DNA from: Verrucomicrobiia bacterium
GTDB taxonomy: Bacteria; Verrucomicrobiota; Verrucomicrobiia; Limisphaerales; JAEYXS01
Assembly: GCA_036405135.1 (NCBI GenBank)
Contig: DASWYF010000024.1
Span: 62,001-126,000, forward strand
DNA: 64,000 nt
Direction: 5' to 3'
The position numbers and the translations under genes are program-made. The notes beneath the pieces were generated by a model. It saw only the letters and a program-made list of their open reading frames with translations, had not been told where the DNA came from and ran no database searches. This document shows, piece by piece, positions 53,358-63,223 of the stretch; position 1 is the first letter of the stretch; the number at the start of each line of letters is the position of its first letter.

Positions 53358-55124
53358 ATGGCTGCACACCTATCAAAGATAGGGTTGGGGTGGCTGCCGA
53401 TAGTGGAGCGGGAACTGAGGGTCTCAGCACGGCAGAGCGGTTTGCATTGGGGGAGGTTTGCCGCAGTGGCGGCAGGCATCCTGGTTTTTGCGGTGATGCT
53501 TTTCCAAATGCGGGATCACCCGCCGCAACTGCTGGGGGCGAAGGTCTTCTACTATCTGGTGATGTTCATGATGGGGCAGAGCCTTTTCGCAGGGGTGGGC
53601 ATGCTGGACAGCATCAGCAAAGAGAAGAGGGAGGGGACATTGGGGCTGCTTTTCCTGACGAGTTTGCGCGGCATCGATGTGGTGATGGGCAAGATGGCGG
53701 CAGGTTCGTTGAAGATCATTTACCGGATGCTGGCGTTTTTGCCCATCATCGGAAGCGCGTTTCTGCTAGGCGGAGTGAATTGGCAGTCATATTTGACAGC
53801 GGCGATCATCTGTTTGTCGGTGGCGTTGCTGTCACTTTGTTACGCAGCTTTCTGCTCTTCTCTCGGACGGGCTTATTGGGTTTCGTTCGGCTTATGGATG
53901 ACCGGCATGTTGTTGTTATGTTTTGTGCCGCCGCTGTTGCTGACGTTGTTGCAGGTGCTTAACCTCAACTTTCATTTCATCCCCAATATCACTAATTGGT
54001 TTCCATTGCTTCAGATCAGTCCGATCGGGCTGTTTTTCAGCATGCAGCACCCTCTGATGGGAACGGGCTCGTTTTATATAGGCGGTTTTTTGCTCGAGGT
54101 GATGAAACTCTATGTGCTCCTGAGCGTGGTGTTTTTCGCGGGCAGTTGTTACTATACAGTGCAAGCGTGGAAAGACCGTGAAAAGAGGAAGGCACCTGCG
54201 CCGGAAAAAAAGACAGCGGTATCCAGGCCTGTGGCATGGACGGTGAAGAATCATTCACCGCTTTATTGGTTCATCACAAGGCAGCGTTCGAGCAAGGTCA
54301 TCGCGGTGACTGTGATCATGGCCGGATTGGCGATGCTATGCTTTGCCTGGTTGATGACGCCGGAAGAGTATCGCTCACTAGGCTGGGGTGTGCTGCTGGT
54401 GGGCGCGGGACATTTGGCGGTCGTGTTGTGGATGGCTGCGGAAGCGGCCGCGTGGACTAACAAACTGCGGCAGACAGGTGAATTGGAATTGCTGCTTACC
54501 ACGCCGTTGGCGATCCAGGAATTCTGGCGTGGTTATCAACAGGCGCTGTTTCGGAAATCCTTGATCCCAGTGGGACTCTTACTCTTCGCTTATTGGTGCT
54601 TTGCGACTTCCACCACGGGGACATTTTATGCGGTGAGCGACTGGGTGTTGCGTTTGCTGGGCATCATGTGCATCGGCCTGTTGCTGCCGTTGAACATGCT
54701 GGCGGCCGGGTGGACGGGGGCATGGCTTGGCAGCATTTCCAAGAATGAATTCACTGCTGCTGCGGCGGCTGTGGGGCTGGTGTTGGGAACAGCGGTCTTG
54801 GCGGTAGCGGTGCTATATTTTATCGCCGGGATCTTTCCGGACATGCCTACAGCGGCACAATACTTCAGCCGTTCATCACGTTATTATTACTATTACAATC
54901 CTCCAGCTCGTGAATGGCAGTTCCTATTGTTCTGCGGGTTGCCATGGTTTTTTGTGGTGAGGGCCAGTTTGGTTTTCTTCAAGTGGTCACGGTCGCATTG
55001 TTTGGCGTTGCGTCATGCTGTTCAGTCGGAAGATCTCAATGATATTGGATGGAAACGATACTCCAGGATTTTCCTGCAATCGTTTTACCGCCGTCCCGTC
55101 TCGTTGATGGAGGATAAGCCGTGA
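53358..55124 (+). CDS. ABC-2 type permease, paralogue 1 of 4 (fused two-half protein)
   Basis: The start at ATG 53358 follows GGAAGGAGG at five bases. The 588-residue protein has about twelve hydrophobic helices in two groups separated by a charged cytoplasmic linker (~275-315). Group one carries VERELRVSARQSG at the N-terminus and EKREGTLGLLFLTSLRG (~92-110). Group two carries TGELELLLTTPLAIQEFW (~375-395). Both segments match the conserved cytoplasmic loop of ABC-2 permeases (xxGTLELLLxTPL), so the chain looks like two half-permeases fused head to tail. Together with the ATPase it could form a full exporter. It overlaps the next gene by 4 bp (GTGA). Confidence 0.88.
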   Translation: MAAHLSKIGLGWLPIVERELRVSARQSGLHWGRFAAVAAGILVFAVMLFQMRDHPPQLLGAKVFYYLVMFMMGQSLFAGVGMLDSISKEKREGTLGLLFLTSLRGIDVVMGKMAAGSLKIIYRMLAFLPIIGSAFLLGGVNWQSYLTAAIICLSVALLSLCYAAFCSSLGRAYWVSFGLWMTGMLLLCFVPPLLLTLLQVLNLNFHFIPNITNWFPLLQISPIGLFFSMQHPLMGTGSFYIGGFLLEVMKLYVLLSVVFFAGSCYYTVQAWKDREKRKAPAPEKKTAVSRPVAWTVKNHSPLYWFITRQRSSKVIAVTVIMAGLAMLCFAWLMTPEEYRSLGWGVLLVGAGHLAVVLWMAAEAAAWTNKLRQTGELELLLTTPLAIQEFWRGYQQALFRKSLIPVGLLLFAYWCFATSTTGTFYAVSDWVLRLLGIMCIGLLLPLNMLAAGWTGAWLGSISKNEFTAAAAAVGLVLGTAVLAVAVLYFIAGIFPDMPTAAQYFSRSSRYYYYYNPPAREWQFLLFCGLPWFFVVRASLVFFKWSRSHCLALRHAVQSEDLNDIGWKRYSRIFLQSFYRRPVSLMEDKP

Positions 55125-56890
55125 AACTGGGACGTTTCTTTCCCGTAGTTGGACGAGAGTTGCGTGTGGCGGCCCGGCACAAGTCCACTTATTGGAACCG
55201 GGTTCTGGCAGCGAGCATAGCGTTGATCATTTTCTTCCTCTGCGGCATGGCGACGATGCAGGCTCCCGCGCATATCATGGGGATGGTCTTGTTCTATGCC
55301 ATCTCCGGTTTGTCAGGATTGCTCTGCGCCGTGGCTGGCAGCGGTGTGGCGGATGCCATCAGCAGCGAGAAACGCGAAGGCACGCTAGGGTTGCTCTTTC
55401 TGACGAATCTTACGGGCTATGATGTGGTGGCTGGCAAAATCGCTGCGGGATCGTTGGGAGCAGTTTACCGTCTGATCGCCATCATCCCCGTGCTGGCTAT
55501 CACGTTCTTGCTCGGCGGGGTGGACATGGACGCCTACTTGCGCGTCATTTTCGGCTGCGCAAACCTGATGTTTCTTTCGCTGGCTGTTGGGGTTTTCTGG
55601 TCCTCACGAATGGTCACGTCGTGGGCCGCTATGCTGGCATGGCTGGCGACCATGGTTTTTTTGATCTTAGGCTGGCCGATATGCATGTTGATGGTGCACG
55701 AGCTTCTGGATGGCGGCATGTATTATGAACTGCTTTGGGATTCGCAGTATCGGTATTACCTCCTGGCTGTCTTCACTCCTTCACCGGGATTCAGCGCGGT
55801 GCTGGCAGTGGGGCCGCAGCAGTTTTTTGGGCAGTATAATTGGGGGTTCTGGCTGTCTTTGGGCGTGCAACATATGATGGCGTGGACTGCTTTGATCATC
55901 GCATGCCGCCGCACCCAGAACACTTGGAAGCTGCAGGAAAAACAACCCGTCGCCCGGCCGAAAAACTGGATCAGCACCAGAGAGCTGCTAGTGCAGGCTT
56001 TTAACTGGTTGCGCTGGCGCCGGAAGAAATTGCAGCATGAGGAGCCGCTTGCCTGGCTGGTGTGTCGAAGCCGGTTGGGTTTGAACATCACGCTCACCGT
56101 GCTGGCTGCCAGCACGTTCATCTATGCGATGGGCTTGATCTTCGACCCGCATGATTGGGCGGATGACGATATGTTCACGCTGGTCATGACAGCGAGCCAT
56201 ATCTGGATGCTGGCCTGGATGGCGGGTGAAGCTGCCACATGGATCTATCGCGACCGTTATTCTGGTGCGATGGAATTGATTTTGGCGACTCCGCTGAAGG
56301 TGGAGGACATCCTGAAAGGGCATTTCCAAGGACTCAACCGTAAGTTTCTTTTGCCAGTGACATGGGTTGTCTTGGCCGATGTCATCTTCCTGTGTCATGA
56401 TGACAATTTTCGTTATTATGGTGATCGGCATTGGTTCATCAGCGAATATTTCGGTTACATTTTATGGTCTGCTTACATCCTCATGTTGTTTTTCAATCTG
56501 TATACCATGCGCTGGACGGCGACATGGATGGGCATAATTTCCCGGAATGAATTCACCGCTACCTCCTCGAGCCTCATGTGGCTATGCCTGCCCACTTGGG
56601 GCCTGATAGCGGGCGGAGCGATCAGCATCGCCTTGTTGATCGAGGTTTTCGACCAGCAATGGCTGGATGATTTGATGGATCATTTTCAGGAATGGCATTT
56701 TCTTATCCTCTGGTTGATGATCGCCAGCATCAATAATTTGGTGCTGATCCGGTTGAGCCGTCGTGAATGCCAGCGTCTGCGCGAGTATGCCGCCACGCGG
56801 CCAGAAACGGGTTTTTGGGCTCAATTAAAATATGCAGCAAGCTTGTTTCGTCGGCGCAGCCTGCCAGAGTCCGGGGGAGCGAACGGATGA
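55121..56890 (+). CDS. ABC-2 type permease, paralogue 2 of 4
   Basis: This 589-residue protein starts at GTG, with GGAGG seven bases upstream and a 4-bp overlap with paralogue 1. It repeats the family pattern: VGRELRVAARHKSTYWNR at the N-terminus, SEKREGTLGLLFLTNLTG (~83-100) in the first half and SGAMELILATPLKVEDIL (~382-400) in the second, with about twelve membrane helices. The linker (~265-310) is basic and includes a WLRWRRKK stretch. Order and overlaps imply equal expression with its paralogues. Substrate is unknown. It overlaps paralogue 3 by 4 bp (ATGA). Confidence 0.88.
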   Translation: MKLGRFFPVVGRELRVAARHKSTYWNRVLAASIALIIFFLCGMATMQAPAHIMGMVLFYAISGLSGLLCAVAGSGVADAISSEKREGTLGLLFLTNLTGYDVVAGKIAAGSLGAVYRLIAIIPVLAITFLLGGVDMDAYLRVIFGCANLMFLSLAVGVFWSSRMVTSWAAMLAWLATMVFLILGWPICMLMVHELLDGGMYYELLWDSQYRYYLLAVFTPSPGFSAVLAVGPQQFFGQYNWGFWLSLGVQHMMAWTALIIACRRTQNTWKLQEKQPVARPKNWISTRELLVQAFNWLRWRRKKLQHEEPLAWLVCRSRLGLNITLTVLAASTFIYAMGLIFDPHDWADDDMFTLVMTASHIWMLAWMAGEAATWIYRDRYSGAMELILATPLKVEDILKGHFQGLNRKFLLPVTWVVLADVIFLCHDDNFRYYGDRHWFISEYFGYILWSAYILMLFFNLYTMRWTATWMGIISRNEFTATSSSLMWLCLPTWGLIAGGAISIALLIEVFDQQWLDDLMDHFQEWHFLILWLMIASINNLVLIRLSRRECQRLREYAATRPETGFWAQLKYAASLFRRRSLPESGGANG

Positions 56891-58515
56891 AAGTCTTTCC
56901 GGTAGTAGAACGGGAACTGCGTGCTGCCTCGCGTCGCCCCGGCACTTATTGGGTGCGGTTTGTGGCGGCAGGAGCGGCGATGTCCATCGCCGCTTGGATT
57001 CTGCTGGTGACTTCTGACGGCACACAGTCCGCCCAACTTAGTCATGGAATATTCATCTCTCTGTCCATTTTCGCGTTCATCTACTGCCTTTTTGCCGGAG
57101 TCAGAAACACGGCTGATTGCATCAGTGAAGAACGTCGGGAAGGGACTTTGGGGTTGTTGTTTTTGACGGACCTAAAAGCTTTTGAAGTTCTTTTCGGCAA
57201 ACTCGCGGCGACTTCGTTGAATTCCATATACGGTCTGGTGGCCATCTTCCCGATGCTCGCATTACCGCTGCTGCTTGGTGGCATGACGTTGGAGCAATAC
57301 GGTGTGATGCTTTTGGTGCTGCTCAATACGCTCTTCATCTCGTTGGCAGTGGGGTTATGTGTTTCCACCATCGTCGAAGGCGAACGCGCGGCGATGATCT
57401 TGACCATCGTCGGAATGGTGTTCTTTTGTGTGGGCTGGACGATAGTGGGCTGGTTCTTGATCGAGAAGGTGCTGGGTTTGGACGGGCAATTCGAAAAATG
57501 GTGGTCTGAGGCTGCATTCGGCTGGGTATCGCCAGTTTACACATTCAACGAATTGCTTGAGTCGTTGGATCAGCCCAGAATAAATGAATCGGTCTGGTAC
57601 TCTTTGCTCATGGTCCATATCGTGAGTTGGCTGCTTGTATTCATCGCGCAATGGCGTTTGCCAAAGATATGGCAGGACAAGGCGGAAACCATCCGCGGCC
57701 TGCGTTGGAAGCAGCGTTGGAGGCTCTGGGCTGATGGCGATCGTGACCAGCGCGCAAGCTATCGCAGTCGATTGCTGGATGAATCTCCTACGATGTGGCT
57801 GGGATCACGCAACCGCCTTAAACCGATGTTTGTGTGGGGCACCTTGGGCACGTTGGGTCTGTTGTGGCTTTGGGGTTATGTGGAGAATCCGAATGACTGG
57901 TTGGATGAAGGCGTGCATCTGATGACAGGAGTGATACTGACGACGGTGGTCAAGATATGGGTGGCGATCGAAGCCGCACACCGTTTCAATCGCGATCGGC
58001 AGAGCGGTGCATTGGAACTCATGCTCTCCACACCCCTTTCCGTTCCAGAGATAGTCTCCGGCCAGTTTCAGGCGTTAAAGCGTCAATTTCTTTGGCCGGT
58101 TGTGGTCATACTGGGGATACACTTCCTGTTCATCCTCTCGGAAAAGGCCAGCGGTGGAATGGTGACCTGGTGGCTCGGAGCCATGGCGATGCTGGTGGCA
58201 GATCTGTTCGCGATCGCTTACATCGGCATGTGGCTGGGCTTGAACCACCGCTATGCCACCCGGGCGACTGGCTCCACCCTGGCGAGGGTGTTGCTGTTGC
58301 CCGTGCTCATCATGATAGCGTTCTTTACATTCATGGCATTGGCCTCCCGGAGCGGAGGAATGGGGCGCATGGAAAATGTGGCCATGGCGGTATGGTTGAT
58401 GGCAGGCATGGGGGTGAATCTTTTCTTCGGCTTGCGTGCATGGCACGGATTGCATGACCAGTTGCGTGACCTGGCGGCATCACGCTTCGATTCCCACCAG
58501 ATTAAGAAAGGATGA
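56887..58515 (+). CDS. ABC-2 type permease, paralogue 3 of 4
   Basis: The start is placed at ATG 56887 (MKVFPVVERELRAASRRPGT), which overlaps the previous stop as ATGA; an open frame upstream of it lies inside paralogue 2. The 542-residue product has the first-half motif EERREGTLGLLFLTDLKA (~80-98) and second-half motif SGALELMLSTPLSVPEI (~370-387), with about twelve membrane helices. It is ~45 residues shorter than the first two paralogues, mainly in loops. Paralogue 4 begins 4 bp after the stop. Confidence 0.88.
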   Translation: MKVFPVVERELRAASRRPGTYWVRFVAAGAAMSIAAWILLVTSDGTQSAQLSHGIFISLSIFAFIYCLFAGVRNTADCISEERREGTLGLLFLTDLKAFEVLFGKLAATSLNSIYGLVAIFPMLALPLLLGGMTLEQYGVMLLVLLNTLFISLAVGLCVSTIVEGERAAMILTIVGMVFFCVGWTIVGWFLIEKVLGLDGQFEKWWSEAAFGWVSPVYTFNELLESLDQPRINESVWYSLLMVHIVSWLLVFIAQWRLPKIWQDKAETIRGLRWKQRWRLWADGDRDQRASYRSRLLDESPTMWLGSRNRLKPMFVWGTLGTLGLLWLWGYVENPNDWLDEGVHLMTGVILTTVVKIWVAIEAAHRFNRDRQSGALELMLSTPLSVPEIVSGQFQALKRQFLWPVVVILGIHFLFILSEKASGGMVTWWLGAMAMLVADLFAIAYIGMWLGLNHRYATRATGSTLARVLLLPVLIMIAFFTFMALASRSGGMGRMENVAMAVWLMAGMGVNLFFGLRAWHGLHDQLRDLAASRFDSHQIKKG

Positions 58516-58519
58516 TGCG

Positions 58520-60145
58520 TTGACCTTTCTTCCCATGGTTGAACGCGAGTTGCGAGTGCTGGCCCGAAAGCCTGCGACGTATCGGTGGCGTTGGTTGATC
58601 GGTGGACTGGCTTTCGGGATGGCCCTGTTCCTCATCACCATAATGGGGTTGGTGGGTCAGCCGCGCGGATGGGGAGAAGCCTTGTTCTGGGTGCTGACAG
58701 TTTACGCGGCCATTGTATGCTTGCTTGCGGGGATGTTTGGCACTGCGGATATCATCAGTGAAGAAAAACGTGATGGCACTTTGGGCCTGCTGTTCCTGAC
58801 GGATCTGAAAGGGTATGATGTCGTCATCGGTAAGTTCAGTGCTGTGGCACTGAATGCCTTCTATTGGCTGCTGGCGATCATCCCGGTCCTTGCGCTGCCC
58901 CTGCTGATCGGTGGTGTCACTTTCGGTGAATTTGTACGGGTCTCATTCGGTCTGGCGAACCTCTTGTTCTTTACTATGGCTGTCGGCACATGGGCTTCCT
59001 CCCGTTCCATCGAGATTCAAAGCAGTTTCCTGAAGGCCTCATCGGTGATGATTCTCTGCTGCTTGCTGACACCGATGATGTATCTGGCTCCTTACGGGCT
59101 GGTATCATGGGCGTCGGTCTTTGGAAGCAGCTTCAACTTGGGGGCCACTTACGAACGATTGGCAGTGCTTACGTTCAGTCCAGTTGTCGCACTGCTCAGT
59201 TCAGGCGACGATAAATACACCAGCAGCCCGGCGATCTATATGTGGTCTCTGCTGGGATCGCATTTGCTCGCCTGGAGTTTGTTGCTAATGGCAGCTTGGC
59301 GACTGCCCAAGATATGGCAGCAACCTGCGCGTGAAGCCGGAAACTGGGTAGCCTCAAAGATCACTCTGGCACGGAAATCAACGACCTTCGATGAACGCGC
59401 TGCGATGCTGGATGAAAACCCGATGTTGTTCCTGATGCGTCCTACGCGGGGGATGAGATTGGCGATCAAGGGCCTGATTGCATTGTCAGTCCTGATCGTG
59501 CTGGTGGACATATTCCTGATCGACGAGGCGAGTTTTCTCCATGTCCCGTTCAGAGGCGGCATCATCCGCTGGGCCGTGCTTTTTCCATTGGAGGTGATGC
59601 TGACATTTCAGGCCTGCCGTTTCTTCACATATGCCCGCAGTTCCGGGTTGTTTGAGTTGCTTGCCAGCACACCCCTGACGGTGAAGCAGATCGTCTCGGC
59701 CCATTGGACCGTGTTGAACCGGACATTCCAGTTGCCGTTCGCCCTCGCATTCATTTTCATGCTTTTTGGTGGTGTCAGATTTATGTTGGACGAGATGAAC
59801 AGCGGCATGTCCAGCTCTTCGCCGTTTTTTTTGCACGGGATACAGATGTTCACGGTAGTGATGGGTGTCGGATTGAAGGTGCTCGATTACTTTCTGCTGG
59901 GCTGGATGGCCGCGTGGATGTCTTTAAAGCTGAAACGTCCCGGCTGGGCGGCCTTCTTCACGCTTCTGTTCGCACTGGTCATCCCGGGCTTTCTTTGCTG
60001 GCTGGGCTATCTGTTCAAGCCAGTGCTCATAGCGGTGTCACGCCACTATGTGGTCTATGAATTGCCTCGCCTGGTGCGCATGCAATTTGATGCCCGCATG
60101 CCTGTGGCAGCAGCGATCCGCACAACCCCGCCACCTATTCGCTAG
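58520..60145 (+). CDS. ABC-2 type permease, paralogue 4 of 4
   Basis: TTG 58520 is the preferred start: it gives MTFLPMVERELRVLARKPAT, aligned with its paralogues, and has AAAGGA at a workable distance. ATG 58535 is the alternative. The 541-residue product shows EEKRDGTLGLLFLTDLKG (~82-100) in the first half and SGLFELLASTPLTVKQI (~375-392) in the second, again with around twelve membrane helices. In this copy the second motif is less charged than in the others, so it may be diverging. It is the last gene of the operon and stops 1 bp before the convergent PmoA-like gene. Confidence 0.87.
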   Translation: MTFLPMVERELRVLARKPATYRWRWLIGGLAFGMALFLITIMGLVGQPRGWGEALFWVLTVYAAIVCLLAGMFGTADIISEEKRDGTLGLLFLTDLKGYDVVIGKFSAVALNAFYWLLAIIPVLALPLLIGGVTFGEFVRVSFGLANLLFFTMAVGTWASSRSIEIQSSFLKASSVMILCCLLTPMMYLAPYGLVSWASVFGSSFNLGATYERLAVLTFSPVVALLSSGDDKYTSSPAIYMWSLLGSHLLAWSLLLMAAWRLPKIWQQPAREAGNWVASKITLARKSTTFDERAAMLDENPMLFLMRPTRGMRLAIKGLIALSVLIVLVDIFLIDEASFLHVPFRGGIIRWAVLFPLEVMLTFQACRFFTYARSSGLFELLASTPLTVKQIVSAHWTVLNRTFQLPFALAFIFMLFGGVRFMLDEMNSGMSSSSPFFLHGIQMFTVVMGVGLKVLDYFLLGWMAAWMSLKLKRPGWAAFFTLLFALVIPGFLCWLGYLFKPVLIAVSRHYVVYELPRLVRMQFDARMPVAAAIRTTPPPIR

Positions 60146-60146
60146 T

Positions 60147-61385
60147 TCACTTCACCGTGACTTTGGGCGGATATGCGTAATCCTGCCATAGCCGGTCCAA
60201 TTCTGCTTTTTCAGGCACACCATCCGCCACAATGAATCGATAGCGGGCAGTCAATGGCTTGCCGGGTTCGATGCTCCAATCACCCAGTTGCGAAGGTGCA
60301 AAACAGGTCTGCGGGTTCTTGGGGTTCACGCGAATGGGCTGAGGCGAGCGGAAGTTGCCCGGATGATCCATCAAGGTGATGCTAGCCAGCTCACCATCTG
60401 TCTTTCCGCTGATACGGATCCAGTTGATGCGCTGCTCGTTCATCTTCACGCGATCGGTTTCACCGCTGGAAATCATGAAGGAAACATTATCTTTTTGTTC
60501 CCATTGCGGGTTCGCCCGAAAGCCCAGTCCGCCATAGTAATACTTCGGCAGCTTGAGCGGTTTATCCGTGGCGCAGCTTTGCACCGAAACGAGATCGATC
60601 ACATGCAGTTTGGAACCGGGCAGGGCATAGGTCTTCACCTGCCAGGTTTCATCCAATACCGGTGCGCCTGAATCCAGAAACTTATGTGAACTGCTGAAAC
60701 CCGCATGAACTGGGCCGCTCCAGGTGTTCTCTAGTTTATCGAAATCGATCCTTGCCGTCAGTTTGTCTCCTTTGCTCTGGTTCCAGAAATCCGGTGCGCT
60801 CTCTCCAAACTCCGTGTGCGTCCAGGCGTACCAGATACCGCGATGCCACAAATGATCTGGCGGATAATCGCCCGTTACCGTTTTGCCTGAAGGCGTGAGG
60901 ATGGGATGCAGATACGAATTATGCCGGTAAACTGGCTTGATCTCAGGGCGGGGGGCTTCTGTGTCAGCCATCTGATAGCTGAGCACCTTTTTGCCGTTGT
61001 TCTGCAGGTCGATCGCCGTTCCTGATCTCTTGGCACTCGCCGACGGTTTTTGCTTGGCTGTCTTGACCGTCAGTGTGAGCGACTGATTCTTGGCTAGTTT
61101 ATCCAGGACAAAAGATGCCTGTCCCTTGTCATCATTCTGTAATGAAAAAGTGCGTCCATCTTTAGCCTTGAGCTGGTAATGCTTTGAATCCTTTTTGTCC
61201 CACGCAACGGTGACGACGCAATCCTGCCGGTCATGCTCGCCAGCTTCGACGGTGAGAGACTTGGGAGCAGCCTTTGCATCAAGATATGGAAAAGCTGTGC
61301 AGATGATCGATAGCGCGACAACGCGACTGTAAAATGCCGAGGGGAACATTCCGCAAGGTGTGCGCCTCGGCAGCGTTTCCGTCAA
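60147..61385 (-). CDS. Exported PmoA-like (DUF6807) protein
   Basis: This 412-residue protein has an N-terminal signal sequence; start ATG 61385 or the second Met, 12 codons later, are both possible. After an Ig-like region (~45-140) comes a PmoA/DUF6807 domain (~145-405). Its signatures are VYRHNSYLHPILTPSGKTVTGDYPPDHLWHRGIWYAW and SIEPGKPLTARYRFIVADG near the end. The label 'methane oxygenase PmoA' for this domain is misleading: it is unrelated to particulate methane monooxygenase and is common in Planctomycetes and Verrucomicrobia in sugar-catabolism contexts, where a carbohydrate-related role is suspected. The conserved HPILTPSG and DHLWHRG blocks include several His that could bind metal. 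Confidence 0.88.
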   Translation of the reverse strand: MTETLPRRTPCGMFPSAFYSRVVALSIICTAFPYLDAKAAPKSLTVEAGEHDRQDCVVTVAWDKKDSKHYQLKAKDGRTFSLQNDDKGQASFVLDKLAKNQSLTLTVKTAKQKPSASAKRSGTAIDLQNNGKKVLSYQMADTEAPRPEIKPVYRHNSYLHPILTPSGKTVTGDYPPDHLWHRGIWYAWTHTEFGESAPDFWNQSKGDKLTARIDFDKLENTWSGPVHAGFSSSHKFLDSGAPVLDETWQVKTYALPGSKLHVIDLVSVQSCATDKPLKLPKYYYGGLGFRANPQWEQKDNVSFMISSGETDRVKMNEQRINWIRISGKTDGELASITLMDHPGNFRSPQPIRVNPKNPQTCFAPSQLGDWSIEPGKPLTARYRFIVADGVPEKAELDRLWQDYAYPPKVTVK

Positions 61386-61409
61386 GCTGAATGCATGTGG
61401 TTGCGTCGG

Positions 61410-63032
61410 TTAAGTCTTGAACCGTCGCGTCGGCTGCTTGATGCGTTGGGGACGCCCTTTGCGTTTGGCGCGCGTTGGCGGCATATAACGCTTCTTGATC
61501 TTGCCGTCTTTATCCCGCTCGCGTTCGCTCGGACGCTTGCGCGCCTCGATCTTCTCCGCATGCGACTTGAGCTTGAACTTCCGCACCGGATCGATCGTTT
61601 TCGGACGCGCTTTGGGCACGAGTATCAGCGGGCAACCTTCAAAGCCGAACGCCTTCCGCATCTGATGTGAGAGATACTTGTAATACGCATCCGAGAACAG
61701 TTCGTCCCGGTTCACGAAAAGCAGAAACGTCGGTGGAGCTTGGCGCACTTGCGTGGCGTAATAGAATGTCAATCGCGTTCCCTTTGCGCTCACCGGTTGC
61801 TTGCGCTCGATCGCGTCTTGCAACGTGCGGTTCAAAATAGACGTCGGGACCTTTTGCTTGAGCTGTGCCGCTACATAGCGCACCGCTTCAAGCAAGCGGT
61901 CCAGATGGAAGCCTGATTTGGCCGAAGTAAAGATGACCGGTGCGTAATCCAGGAAGAAGAGTTGCGATTGTACCCACTCGGAGAACTCGCCGAACGTCGT
62001 CATCAATCGCCCGCCACGATCATAATTCTCCTCCTTGGAGCGTTTCTTGGCCTGCTCTTCACGAGCCTTCTTGACCTGCTCGGAAACAAGATCCCATTTG
62101 TTGATCACCACGATGCACGCTTTGCGGCATTTGATGATGTGATCCGCGATTTTTTTGTCCTGCTCGGTGATGCTGACTTCTGCATCGATGACCAGCACGA
62201 CGATGTCACTGCGATCAATCGCGTCTTCCGTGCGCTTCGCGCTAAAAAACTCGATGCTGTCATCCACGCGCCGTGCCTTGCGGAGACCGGCGGTGTCGAT
62301 GAGCAGATACTGCTGGCGGATGCCATCCGTCTCCACTTCGAAAGGCACATCCACCGCATCCCGCGTCGTGCCAGGGATTTCACTCACGATCACGCGCTCA
62401 GACTGGGTGAGCGCATTGATGATCGAGGACTTGCCCACATTGGGCCGTCCCACGATCGCCAGCTTCAATGGTCCTTCCGGAGCCTTCTCGCCTTCAGCCA
62501 AGACTGGTTTCTCTTCCGGCACGTAAGGCGGCAGTAGGGCGACAGAAGCCTCGATCAAAGCATCAATGCCCATGCCATGGATCGCCGTCACCGGGAAAAT
62601 TTTTGAGAAACCCAACCGGCTGAACTCCACGGACTGGCCTTCTACACCCGCATGGTCCACTTTGTTCACCGCCAGTAAAATAGGCTTACCGCTTGCGCGC
62701 AACCGTTTGGCCACTTCAAGGTCCAACGGCACAATGCCTTCCTGCACATTGACCACGAGAATGATCACGTTTGCCGATTCAACCGCCAGATCCACCTGTT
62801 CCACGGCTGCCTTGGTGATCACATCCTGCGCTTTCTCGCCGCGCATCAGACCGATACCACCCGTGTCGATCATGGTGTAGGGACGACCACGCCACTCCGC
62901 TTCGGCTGTGACACGATCACGCGTCACACCGGGTTGATCATGTACAATAGCGAGGCGCCGCCCGATAATGCGGTTGAACAGGGCGGACTTGCCGACATTC
63001 GGCCGTCCTACGATGGCGATAATTCCAGACAT
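61410..63032 (-). CDS. der: Ribosome-assembly GTPase Der (EngA)
   Basis: Der has two tandem GTPase domains and a KH-like domain and acts in 50S subunit maturation. The start is placed at 63032 ([20 protein letters not shown]); the frame is open for 18 codons more. GD1 has [14 protein letters not shown] and NKVD; GD2 (~190-370) has [20 protein letters not shown] and NKWD. The KH-like part follows (~375-480, including [37 protein letters not shown]). The 540-residue length exceeds the usual 440-490 because of a highly basic tail of ~55 residues (ending [11 protein letters not shown]), probably binding rRNA. It is minus strand, 24 bp downstream of the PmoA-like gene in coordinates, and probably has its own promoter. 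Confidence 0.97.
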   Translation of the reverse strand: MSGIIAIVGRPNVGKSALFNRIIGRRLAIVHDQPGVTRDRVTAEAEWRGRPYTMIDTGGIGLMRGEKAQDVITKAAVEQVDLAVESANVIILVVNVQEGIVPLDLEVAKRLRASGKPILLAVNKVDHAGVEGQSVEFSRLGFSKIFPVTAIHGMGIDALIEASVALLPPYVPEEKPVLAEGEKAPEGPLKLAIVGRPNVGKSSIINALTQSERVIVSEIPGTTRDAVDVPFEVETDGIRQQYLLIDTAGLRKARRVDDSIEFFSAKRTEDAIDRSDIVVLVIDAEVSITEQDKKIADHIIKCRKACIVVINKWDLVSEQVKKAREEQAKKRSKEENYDRGGRLMTTFGEFSEWVQSQLFFLDYAPVIFTSAKSGFHLDRLLEAVRYVAAQLKQKVPTSILNRTLQDAIERKQPVSAKGTRLTFYYATQVRQAPPTFLLFVNRDELFSDAYYKYLSHQMRKAFGFEGCPLILVPKARPKTIDPVRKFKLKSHAEKIEARKRPSERERDKDGKIKKRYMPPTRAKRKGRPQRIKQPTRRFKT

Positions 63033-63223
63033 CGCGCCCAGCATGGGGCTGGAAAGGCTTTCGGCAAAGGGAAAAAACTTGGGCATTCGAGATATAGAGC
63101 TGGACCTTGGACTAAGGGATTATGAGTCCTCTGCTCTATCCGCTGACCAAATTGGCAATAAAACGGCTGATTGCAGGCTTGTGAGCGGGCATCGTTTCAC
63201 GGTTAATTGGCAAGATAACACGC

